Part shown: positions 1 through 6,944 of the stretch, one piece after another | Numbering within the stretch: position 1 is the first letter of the stretch | Layout: each line of letters begins with the position of its first letter | The notes under the pieces: model-generated | What the model was told of the DNA's origin: nothing | Databases searched by the model: none | What the model saw: only the letters and a program-made list of their open reading frames with translations | Program-made: the position numbers and the translations under genes | DNA from: Pleurotus ostreatus/Saccharomyces cerevisiae fusant | Lineage: Eukaryota; Opisthokonta | Reading direction: 5' to 3' | Assembly (NCBI GenBank): GCA_024196135.1 | Contig: JAMQCK010000988.1 | Coordinates: 1-13,256, forward strand | Length of the DNA: 13,256 nucleotides

Positions 1-107
1 CCCTCCCCCTCCTCTGCTTCCTCCCCTCCCCCTCCTCTGCTTCCTCCCCTCCCCCTCCTCTGCTTCCTCCCCTCCCCCTCCTCTGCTTCCTCCCCTCCCC
101 CCTCCTT
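1..107. repeat. Polypyrimidine 23-bp minisatellite
   Basis: A 23-bp unit, almost purely C/T on the + strand with a single G (CTCTGCTTCC core), is repeated exactly four times (1-92) and then decays into further C/T-rich sequence that continues to about 167. The window edge cuts the array, so the true copy number may be higher. If the exon proposed at 201-805 is real, this array would lie in the intron before it. Confidence 0.95.
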
Positions 108-200
108 CCTTTCACCCCTCCCTTCCCCTCCTCCTCCCCTCCTCCCCTCCTCCCTCCCCCTCCTTTCTCTAATCACTCACTAACCCCCCCTCCCCGCCAG

Positions 201-805
201 AATACGGCGGCACTCTCAACTGGCCGCTACCTTCTCCAACCTCCCGCCCGGCCTCCCTCTCCACATCTACCTTCTCTTCCCGCACGGCAGCCACTTCGCG
301 CACCCCATCACCCTCCCCGTCACCAAACCCACCCATCCCTCGCGCCATCTCGCTCTCCCCTTTGTCGATTCTGAACCCGTTCTTCGGGTATCCGGCGCGG
401 TCGCACAGCCATGCCCCCGCCTCCCATAATTCTCTTCGTTCTGGCCACCCCACTCTACCCGCGCATTTACGAAACAACGCCCTCCACCACCGCAGACACT
501 CGCACTCCCTCCCGCACGGTCGGCGGCGGCGCAGGGATCTCGCGAAGACGCTCCTTTTGCTGTTCTGGGCGCGGTGGGGTGGGCTGATTAGGGCGGTGGT
601 TTGGTGCGTGGCGCTGGGGTGGGCGGCGAGGAGGTGGGGGCGGTTGTTGGTGGGGCGATGCTCGACAGGATCTTTGCGATTACTCGAAGGAGGCAAGGGA
701 GAGGGAGGTAGAGGGACGGGAGGTGTGATAAAGCGGAAGGAGTGGGACGCGTTATTGGCGCTCATGTTGACTGGATTCGGGGCGGGGGCGGGAGCGGGAG
801 CGTAG
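201..805 (+). CDS. Possible 3'-terminal exon of an unrecognised rightward gene (partial)
   Basis: Position 201 follows a convincing 3' splice site: a CACTAAC-like branch point at about 169-177, a pyrimidine run, then CCGCCAG. From 203 one frame stays open to a TAG at 803-805, about 200 codons. The translation starts YGGTLNWPL, continues as a Ser/Pro/Thr-rich stretch, passes through a His/Arg-rich stretch (GRRRRRDLAK, about 528-557), then a hydrophobic Trp-rich segment (about 555-650) that could be a membrane helix, and ends in Gly-Ala repeats. I recognise no family. Against it: the region is GC-rich and low-complexity, so long open frames arise by chance. A competing frame from 202 to about 430 (containing LPLHIYLLFPHGSHF) has equally coding-like C-ending codons. 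Any upstream exons would lie outside the window. The frame assignment is inference. Confidence 0.3.
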
Positions 806-1077
806 AGTCGGGCGGCCGAATCGCGCTCGTACGTGCCATGCGGAAGCTGCGGCCGGGGGAGGTGCGCGCAGAAGGGGGGACCGCCGACTCTACTACGCTG
901 CGCGCGGCGAACGACTATCTCTCCCTTCCTCGTCCCCTCCCCCCAGTGGATCTTTGCGCCCCTGCCCCACGCTCCGTCGCCCTCTACCCTCGTCCCCCGT
1001 CATCCGTCACCCTCGTCCTTCATCCGCTGTACCCTCCCCCCCTCAATGCAGTCCCCCCTTCATTCGCTCTCTCCTGC

Positions 1078-1184
1078 TACCATGAAGATGAAGATCTACT
1101 ACCATGAAGATGAAGATCTGCTACCATGAAGATGAAGATCTGCTACCATGAAGATGAAGATCTGCTACCATGAAGATGAAGATG
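1078..1184. repeat. 22-bp GAAGAT-rich minisatellite
   Basis: Nearly five head-to-tail copies of a 22-bp unit with core CATGAAGATGAAGATCT start at 1078, 1100, 1122, 1144 and 1166. Copies are identical except for one G-to-A change in the first (ends CTAC, not CTGC) and truncation of the last. Twenty-two is not a multiple of three, so each copy is read in a new frame; this argues against a coding role despite the ATG in every copy. Near identity implies recent expansion. Confidence 0.95.
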
Positions 1185-1550
1185 GGGCCCGGCGCATCTG
1201 CCCGAGCGAGGGAGGCCAGCGCGTTTGTCGGAGCAAGGGAGGCGACGGACGGAGCACGAAGCATCGTGGCGGGAGGGGCGAAGGACACGAAGAGTTGTGG
1301 CGCTCAGAGGGGCGATGGGTGTGGAGACGGGAGGGGGGAGGGGCGTCGAGCCGGGGGGGACGGCGGAGGGATGGAGAGCGAAAGCAGAGGGAGCGAGAAC
1401 GGGGGGCAGGTCGAGAGGTGGAAGGCGCGTGGAGATGGGAAGGGCAGGGCGCGACGGCTGGGAGGACCGCACGGCAGAAGGGGAGTGCCGTGGGCGCGCG
1501 AGTGCGCGGAAGGGAGGAAACATGGAGGAAGGGAGGAGGCGAGGGATAGT

Positions 1551-1598
1551 GATGCAGAGGAGAGAGTGGATGGGGATGCAGAGGAGAGAGTGGATGAC
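1551..1598. repeat. 24-bp direct duplication
   Basis: Two adjacent copies of a 24-bp purine-rich unit (GATGCAGAGGAGAGAGTGG core) occupy 1551-1574 and 1575-1598, differing only in the last two bases. It lies inside the G/A-rich block at 1185-1640, and no gene is associated with it. Confidence 0.9.
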
Positions 1599-1970
1599 CG
1601 CGGAGGGGTGGAGGGGTGGGGCGAGGATATTGAAGAAGCATTCGTGGTCATCTCCTGCGCGGTTGTTGCTATATGCTGTACCGTCTTGTATGTCGGCAGA
1701 ACTGAGAGCTAGCGTGCCCTCGATGCGAGGTGACCTTATCAGACGGCATGGCGAGGATGCCCTCGCGACCGAGAACACTCAGTACTCAGTCCTGACACGC
1801 GACGATCCCCGACTTCCAGCCCAAGGAAAGAGAAAAGGGGGGAAGCACTCCTTCTCTCCGGTCCACCCCCCTTCTCTCTTGCTCCAGCCCCCCCTTCTCT
1901 CCGGTCCCCCTTCACCGGTCACCCTCCCCCCGCAGAACAAAAATTACTATCCCAAATACACAATGTTCAG

Positions 1971-2185
1971 TGAGTCGGCCCAGTTCCTCGTCTCCCGGAC
2001 AAAATTAGTTCATCTCCCGAACAAAATTAGTTCGGCCCAGTTCCTCGTCTCCCGAACAAAATGAGTCCAAACAAAATGAGTTCGGCTCAGCGGCGTGCGA
2101 ACATTCAACAGAATGTGTCAAAACAAAATGAGTCGGCCCATGTCCCGAACAAACAAAATGACTCAAAACAAAATGAGTCGGCCCA
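1971..2185 (-). repeat. Degenerate array of units that each start with a tRNA 3'-end copy
   Basis: On the minus strand the end of the tRNA-Val gene, TGGGCCGACTCA, is followed by TTTTGTTTTGA, and the same start recurs downstream. Unit starts (the T of TGGGCC or TGAGCC) lie at about 2185, 2140, 2099, 2039 and 1982, giving spacings of 45, 41, 60 and 57 bp. The first two units share an exact 23-bp match (2163-2185 and 2118-2140). The fourth and fifth share an exact 22-bp match (2033-2054 and 1976-1997). Within units the motif CATTTTGTTCGGGA recurs. Seen: the repeats and their boundaries. Inferred: tandem duplication of the tRNA 3' end, or remains of repeated insertions there. The T-runs could serve as RNA polymerase III terminators. 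Confidence 0.85.
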
Positions 2186-2247
2186 GGTTCGAACTGAGGA
2201 CCTTCTGTGTGTTAGACAGATGCGATAACCAACTACGCCACCGACCC
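2174..2247 (-). tRNA. tRNA-Val (anticodon AAC)
   Basis: Read on the minus strand, a 74-nt cloverleaf folds fully. The acceptor GGGTCGG pairs with CCGACTC (one G-T pair), followed by discriminator A. The D-arm is GCGT...TCGC, with a T-T apposition at its inner end. The anticodon stem TCTGT/ACAGA holds loop CTAACAC, so the anticodon is AAC (valine). The variable loop is AGGTC, and the T-arm is CTCAG-TTCGAAC-CTGGG, giving a good B box. There is no intron and no encoded CCA, both normal for a eukaryotic nuclear tRNA. TTTTGTTTT directly after the discriminator can terminate RNA polymerase III. The gene lies 345 bp beyond the stop codon of the BTB gene, in the same direction. The intact fold favours a working gene; a tRNA-derived SINE head is possible because of the repeats behind it. 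Confidence 0.94.
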
Positions 2248-2592
2248 GGTGGGAGGGTTGGTGGGGGTAGATAGTGAAGGATGGTGAGTGAGAGAGAAGG
2301 GAAGAGGGAAGAGTGGGGGAGGGGAAGGGGAAGACAGGGAGGGAAGGTGCGACTGCAAATATGCACCTCACACGCCAGCCTTCATAGAAGAGAAAGGGGC
2401 ATAGGTATCTGAATGGGATGCAAACGTCGTCAATGAAAGCATCGAGCTGAAGGACCACAATACAAGCGTCCCCATCGACACATAGTAGTAAGCCTCCCCA
2501 TCCACGATACAAGCCTCCCCATCAACACAGCGGCCTCCCCATCGACAGTAGTACTATACGCATCCCTACCGGTGCTAGATCCTCCATTAGCC
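2248..2592. other. Spacer between the BTB gene and the tRNA gene
   Basis: This holds the presumed 3' UTR of the BTB gene (minus strand) and the 5' flank of the tRNA. The part next to the tRNA (2248-2350) is G/A-rich on the + strand. The part next to the BTB stop contains the short tandem repeat listed separately. I see no gene and no clear polyadenylation signal. Confidence 0.75.
2459..2548. repeat. Degenerate tandem repeat in the 3' flank of the BTB gene
   Basis: Four imperfect copies of about 21-25 bp share the core GCCTCCCCATC (one copy has GCGTCCCCATC), each followed by a GACA-, CACG- or AACAC-like end. They begin about 45 bp past the BTB stop codon and are likely transcribed in its 3' UTR (inference). 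Confidence 0.75.
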
Positions 2593-5500
2593 CTACATAA
2601 ACGGTGCGTTCAACTCAGATGCTCGTCTCTTCGCCTCCTTCGCCCGTTTTTGCATCTCCCTCTTCTTCTGGGACTTACTCAGTGCTTGCCATCTGGCTTG
2701 TTCGGCGAGTGCCTTTGCCTCAGCCTTTTCTAGCGCTTTCGCGTCGGCATCGACGGGAGTCGTTGTGTTGGCGGGAGTCGTTGTGTTGGCCTCTGCGAGC
2801 GTCGTGGCATCGTCGAGCTGCGTCGCCTTTGCTGCGGCATCGTCGAGCTGCGTCGCCTCTGCAGCGGCATCGTCGGACTCCTTTGCTGCGTGTCGCGCCG
2901 TCGAGTTGGCGTCATCGAGCTGCTTCGCCTTCGTTGCGGCGTCTTCGACTAGCGACCCCTCTGGTGTTTGGGGCGCTGTTGAAGTGGTGGCCTTGCGTTC
3001 CTCCACCTCTGCCTTGCGTTCCTCCACCTTTGCCGCCGCGAACGCCGTTGTTCTGGCTTCGAACGCCGTCGTTTCTGCTTCAAACGCCGTCGTTTCTGCT
3101 ACAAACGCCGTCGTTTCTGCTTCAAACGCCCTCGTTCCTGCCTCGGACGCCGTCGTTCCGGCTCCGGACGCCTTCATCACAGCCTCTCCTTGCTCCGTCA
3201 TTGTGGCCTCGTCCGAGTCGGCCGCAAACCCGTCTGGTGCCGTCCGGTCCTCTGCCGGCACTGCAGTGAACTTGGCTGTCGAGCCTGCATTCGACTCGTC
3301 TGCTGGACCTACTGTCAGCCCCTCGGCTGGATCTGTAGTCAGCCCCTCGGCTGAATCTGCAGTCAGCCTCTTTGCTGGCGGTGCCATCGACTGCTCCGCA
3401 GGACCTGCGGCTGACTCCTCCTCCGCAACCACGATCGGCACAGAGGCTGACTCGATATACCCGGATGGTAAAGCGGTCGGGGCGGGCGGTGATGTGGACG
3501 CCATGGTAGGAAGTAAGGCGGGGTCCGTCATGGAGAGTGAAGCGGACTTGAGTGAGGTGGTCGGGACGAAGGATAATGAAGTCGAGGAAGAGGACGCTGT
3601 CGGCGCATGGGGATTGCATGAAAGCTTGTCGGACGTGGAGGCAGCCAGGTCGAAGGACGTTGCGCTGGCTGAGTGGCCGGAAAACAATGCGGTTGGGAGC
3701 ACGAATGCCGAGTTGAGAGGCATGTGCGTGCAGTCGACGCTCGCGGTCGACGTCCTCTCCGACACAGGCTCCGGTGGTTGCTTCGGGAGAGGCTCCAGCA
3801 GAGGCTCCAGAAGAGGCCCCGCAAGCGCCCTCGATAGAGGCTCCGACCCAGCCTGCTCACGCACGGACGTCGCCGACTCGGGCGTCACAGCCTTGTCAAG
3901 CGCAGATGCCCATCTGCTCTTCCGCGGACCAAACACACGAGGTGACTCCGGACGATGCACCATACACGGACGGAAAGGCTCACACCTGCACCCGGCACAC
4001 CCGCACGACCTATACTGCTCGTCGCACGTGCATAACCCCTTACTGTCCCTGTAGCACGCATCGCAATGAAAGCAGAGACCGCCGATATAGCAATCGCACG
4101 CGTCGACCTGGAGAGCCTTCGCGCATATTGCACGCAGTTTCGCGCAGAAGTCAGCTGAACGTTTGCTAGAGGCGGATGGCATGTCGGCCGGTGAGGTGCC
4201 GTCCCCGGTATCAGGTAGGCGGTGTTTTGTTGCGCGTCTGGATCTGAGCGAAGCCCTCGCGGGGGCATCAGGCGAGTCGTGTGGGGCTTCTGGCGCACGG
4301 ACAGTGCTGGGCAACGCCGACGAAGTGCTGGACTTCGACAGGGTGCTGATAGCGCACGGGGTGGGCTCAGCAGGAGGAGCCGGAGACAAGGGCGGGTCGG
4401 CCGTGTGTGGGGCGGGTAGCGAGGAGGCGGGCGGAGGTAGATTCGCCTTCTGCGTTGAAGCAGTTTGCGACGACAGAGGCGGCGTCGTGAGCAAATTCGA
4501 CGTTAGACTGGAAGCTCGCGCTGGATCAACTTCCATCGCAGGCGTCATCTTTGGTGGCGTCAGCCCAGCGTCCACAATCGCACGCTCGACGTCGTAGAAC
4601 CCATCCTTTGCCTCGTGCTCGTGCTCGTCCGCTCTCGAATCGAACCAATGCTTCTCCTCCCTGATCCTCGCAACCCTCAACACCGTCCCCGCCCCCAGCC
4701 GCTCCGCATCCTCCGTGGTCATGGTGTCCAGCCAGCGCTCGGCGGTGCAAGCCTCCGCGAATGCGGGGAGGAGCCAATCTTGTAGCTCGGTGAGGTCGCT
4801 GAACTCTCGTGCTACGGCGACCTTGTCGATCGCGGACGCCGTACGCTGGATCTCTCCTATGGCGCGCCGCCGGAGTGCGAGGAAGGACCACTTGTGCGCG
4901 AGGCGGAGGACGGAGGTCCATTCGAGGGCGGTGGTGAGGGATGGGGTGGCGATTTCGCTAGATTCGCATCAGTATGTGTAGGATTCGCGTCAGTATGCAG
5001 GACGGACGAGGAGGAGGAGAGGAGTTTGAGTCCTGATTCAACGATGTAGTATACAGGTAACTTACCTGGGATAGATCAACGACAAGAACCGGTCGAGGTC
5101 CACGGAGGAAACACCAGGGAGCTCAATAGGTCCATCGCCCACAACATCCGCAAGGTACCTGGCGGCGAAAGCGGGCGAGTGCGCCTCGAGCGTGTAGCGG
5201 AAGATGCGGTAGAGGGTTCCGTCATCTAGCTGGGAGAGGGCGAAGCGTCAGCATGTGTGTGATAGTATCGTTGAAAAGGTTGGGATAGGCATCGTTCACG
5301 GGATATGGGGTAAAAACTCACCAGCAGCTCGACCGTCCTCGGGTCGAGATAGAAACGGGGATGTTTCTTCAAGTTGGTTGCTTGTATCGCCGGTATAGGT
5401 GGGGCGCTGGGCGGCATATTTGACGCACTGGACTTGGTCTGTGTCCCAGGAATGATGGTACGTTGAAGCTCCTTTGGTGCCATACTGCTGGGAAGGGATG

Positions 5501-5702
5501 AAAGTCCGCTGGAGTCCTTGATGTGGATGTTGTCCGACTTTGCGAGCACGCTGTGGGGTGACTTAACGCTGTCGAGAGATTTTGCGCTGTCAAACGATTT
5601 CACGCTGTCTAACGACTGCACACTGTCGATGGATTGCACGCTTTCAAAGGAGTGCGTGCTGCTGGAGCGGGCCCATCGATGGTTAGACATGGTGGTTGAC
5701 AT
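2593..5702 (-). CDS. BTB/POZ-domain protein with cysteine-rich module and repeat-expanded disordered tail
   Basis: Three exons, 5702-5322, 5229-5066 and 4957-2593, join in frame into 969 residues with a TAG stop. The BTB domain (about 115-220) is split by both introns. It reads FYLDPRTVELL, then LDDGTLYRIFRYTLEAHSPAF, then DLDRFLSLIYPSE and LEWTSVLRLAHKWSF, matching the BTB pattern common in Agaricomycetes. BTB domains dimerise and can bind Cullin-3. Residues 453-516 hold 14 Cys and 2 His in a plausible zinc-binding arrangement whose family I cannot name. Residues 20-50 are SxDSVK-type hexapeptide repeats. Residues about 710-900 contain three further repeat blocks. The basic C-terminus (944-969, KKREMQKRAKEAKRR) could be a nuclear signal. 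The first ATG is 5702; ATG 5690 has the better context. Introns in the low-complexity part of exon 3 cannot be excluded. The BTB call is firm; the function is unknown. Confidence 0.88.
2804..2893 (-). repeat. In-frame 30-bp tandem repeat in the BTB gene
   Basis: Three 30-bp units start at 2804, 2834 and 2864; the first two differ by only three bases and the third is diverged. They encode ten-residue repeats of the type ATQLDDAAAK near residues 870-900. An 18-bp duplication (about 2753-2789) next to it encodes two ANTTTP units. Confidence 0.9.
3040..3172 (-). repeat. In-frame 21-bp minisatellite in the BTB gene
   Basis: Six 21-bp units start at 3040, 3061, 3082, 3103, 3124 and 3145, with a partial seventh. 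They encode the heptapeptide series FEAETTA (variants FVAETTA, FEARTTA) at about residues 778-821. The middle three copies differ by one or two bases, suggesting recent expansion. The unit preserves the frame and is Glu/Ala/Thr-rich, possibly helical. Confidence 0.95.
3305..3376 (-). repeat. In-frame 24-bp tandem repeat in the BTB gene
   Basis: Three 24-bp units (3305-3328, 3329-3352, 3353-3376) share the core GTCAGCC(C/T)C(T/G)... and encode octapeptides of the type DPAEGLTV near residues 710-733. The neighbouring protein sequence shows looser versions of the same AE-rich pattern. Confidence 0.85.
4958..5065 (-). other. BTB gene intron 2 (108 bp) with a duplicated branch-point region
   Basis: Donor GTAAGT starts at 5065; the acceptor is AATCTAG ending at 4958. 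Removal joins CCC-AG to C-GAA and restores the frame inside the BTB domain. The last 40 bp contain two near-identical copies of CATACTGAYGCGAATC about 21 bp apart, each with a CTGAY branch-point motif. Only the second is followed by an AG acceptor. Confidence 0.92.
5230..5321 (-). other. BTB gene intron 1 (92 bp, phase 0)
   Basis: Donor GTGAGT starts at 5321. Branch-point candidate TGCTGACG is followed by a pyrimidine-rich stretch and acceptor CCCAG ending at 5230. Splicing joins VELL to LDDGTLYR, giving an uninterrupted BTB domain. Unspliced reading stops at TAG (5226-5228). Confidence 0.93.
5551..5658 (-). repeat. In-frame 18-bp tandem repeat near the BTB protein N-terminus
   Basis: Six degenerate 18-bp units start at 5551, 5569, 5587, 5605, 5623 and 5641. 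They encode hexapeptides of the form S-x-D/E-S-V-K/Q between about residues 20 and 50, just before the BTB domain. Regularly spaced Ser and acidic residues could be kinase targets (inference only). Confidence 0.9.
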
Positions 5703-5749
5703 TGAGGGGGCGGCGGTAGGCAACCTCGAGCTAGATGCCCTCGATACAT
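5609..5749 (-). other. Possible upstream open reading frame overlapping the BTB start
   Basis: An ATG at 5749 in good context (A at -3) opens a 46-codon frame that is out of phase with the BTB frame and ends at TAG 5611-5609, after both candidate BTB start codons. If the mRNA begins upstream of 5749, this frame could reduce BTB translation. If transcription starts downstream, it is irrelevant. No transcript start is visible. Confidence 0.3.
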
Positions 5750-6944
5750 GTTGCTAACGCGTGTACGACCCAGTACGGGAGTTACGACATCCTAGTACGG
5801 TAGGCGCCTATCGTGAGCTTCTTGGCCACGGCACGAGCCTCAAGTGCCGCATGCAGAGAGGAAAGTCACGATGATCACCACCTCAGCCCTGCATTTGACA
5901 TCTTTGAGCCCGCACGGAGTAGGGAAACCCATTGGACTGGATCGCATGGAAAGTTTTGTGGTGACGGTGTGGACGCAAGTGGTTTGCTTGCCCGAGTTTG
6001 GCCTGCCGGACCGTGCCGAGCGGAAGAAGCGTGATCGTGACAGACTGAGATCACTGTCACTTGCATTCTTCGCCACTTCAAAGCACGATACGGTTGAGGG
6101 CTCAAGGAAGGTCACAGAGACAAAAGAGAATAGGGGATGTACTGACATATATTACGTGAGTTCAAGACTGCATTCGACGACGTATCAGTGGCTATCCCCT
6201 CAGGAGTCTGAGCGCTGCGCTTAGAAACAAGAGCCTCTAGCAACCCATTCCTCCTCACCCGGCCTGCATCGTCCCAGCCACCTGTTACATACTTACCCAT
6301 CGACCGTGAATTCTCACACACAACAGTGGCCCCAAAGCTGGCCTCGATATATCCTCTTCCAGTAATTTCGCATTGCGCAGTCTGCAGAGATATGTAAACC
6401 GTACAACAGCCAAAGTACCGTAGACCACATCGGAGGAAAACCGTAAACCACATGGGAAGGACCAGAACAACCTATGTGTGCATCGTAGTAGCACGAGCAA
6501 CATGCGTCGTACGAACAAACCTGGGTAGTGAAATACATGATTGTACAGCGTCCGTTTGCGAGAGAAGCTCTATGGGGAGAAGTCTAGGGGTGTATATAAA
6601 GCAGAGAGGAGACGTGGTTCAGATATGAGGGGAAGGGCGACAGGCAAAAAGACAGGACTGAGAAGCCAAATGAAGTCTATGGGGTAATGATTGATTTCGT
6701 TAGGTGTACAGTTGATAAACGGTGTACGAAGCATCATGGGGAAGGTCGTGAAATGAGAGTGGAAACGAGAATTATGTTTGTCTTCGTTCAGTGGAGGAGG
6801 GAGAGGGGAGGCATGAGGCGCTTGGGATATGTTCATGGTGAGCGCACGTATATCGAGAAACGAAGGAAACGTGAATGCAGTTGAATTAAGAGGGAAAATG
6901 ACGAAGACAAGTGGGGTCGCGAGCGAACCTACGGAAGGCATTCG
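5750..6944. other. Intergenic region: BTB upstream sequence and arrestin 3' flank
   Basis: The left part should hold the BTB promoter; I see no TATA box at a usual distance. The right part (about 6600-6944) is less GC-rich and T-rich on the minus strand, as in a 3' UTR of the arrestin gene. A minus-strand frame at 6112-6453 was considered and not supported. A TATA-like element near 6593 is listed separately. Confidence 0.7.
6593..6600 (+). promoter_or_regulatory. TATA-like element TATATAAA
   Basis: The octamer TATATAAA fits the TATA-box consensus when read rightward, but no coding frame follows before the arrestin stop codon. On the minus strand the same bases give TTTATATA, like the UA-rich efficiency element of fungal 3'-end formation, about 345 bp past the arrestin stop. 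I cannot decide between these or chance. Confidence 0.3.

Larger units (their letters stand above)
806..1970. other. Gene-free low-complexity DNA with alternating strand asymmetry
   Basis: I can support no gene here. The + strand switches between blocks: G-rich up to about 900, C/T-rich at 915-1075, G/A-rich at 1185-1640, and C/T-rich at 1840-1935. The long reading frames translate into Arg/Gly- or Ser/Pro-biased strings with no domain and overlap each other in several frames, as expected for stop-poor low-complexity DNA. Two minisatellites inside are listed separately. Confidence 0.8.

Noticed and set aside
1078..1184. CRISPR-like array of 22-bp repeats
   Set aside because: The copies are directly adjacent with no spacers, and the genome is eukaryotic.
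1225..2064. A 279-codon + strand frame
   Set aside because: Its translation is Arg/Gly-biased low-complexity sequence that runs through minisatellites and the tRNA-derived repeats, has no domain, and competes with other equally long frames.
2765..4054. A 429-codon + strand frame opposite the BTB gene
   Set aside because: It lies antisense to exon 3, and its Ala/Ser/Val-rich repeats simply mirror the minisatellites. The minus strand has a spliced BTB domain in continuous frame.
5703..5723. Extension of the BTB protein to 5723
   Set aside because: It would need a TTG start; eukaryotic initiation favours the ATG at 5702 or 5690.
6112..6453. A minus-strand frame of about 113 codons between the two genes
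   Set aside because: It contains a GTAAGT donor-like site, but codon use lacks the C/G bias of the neighbouring genes and no family is recognisable. A decayed gene remains possible.
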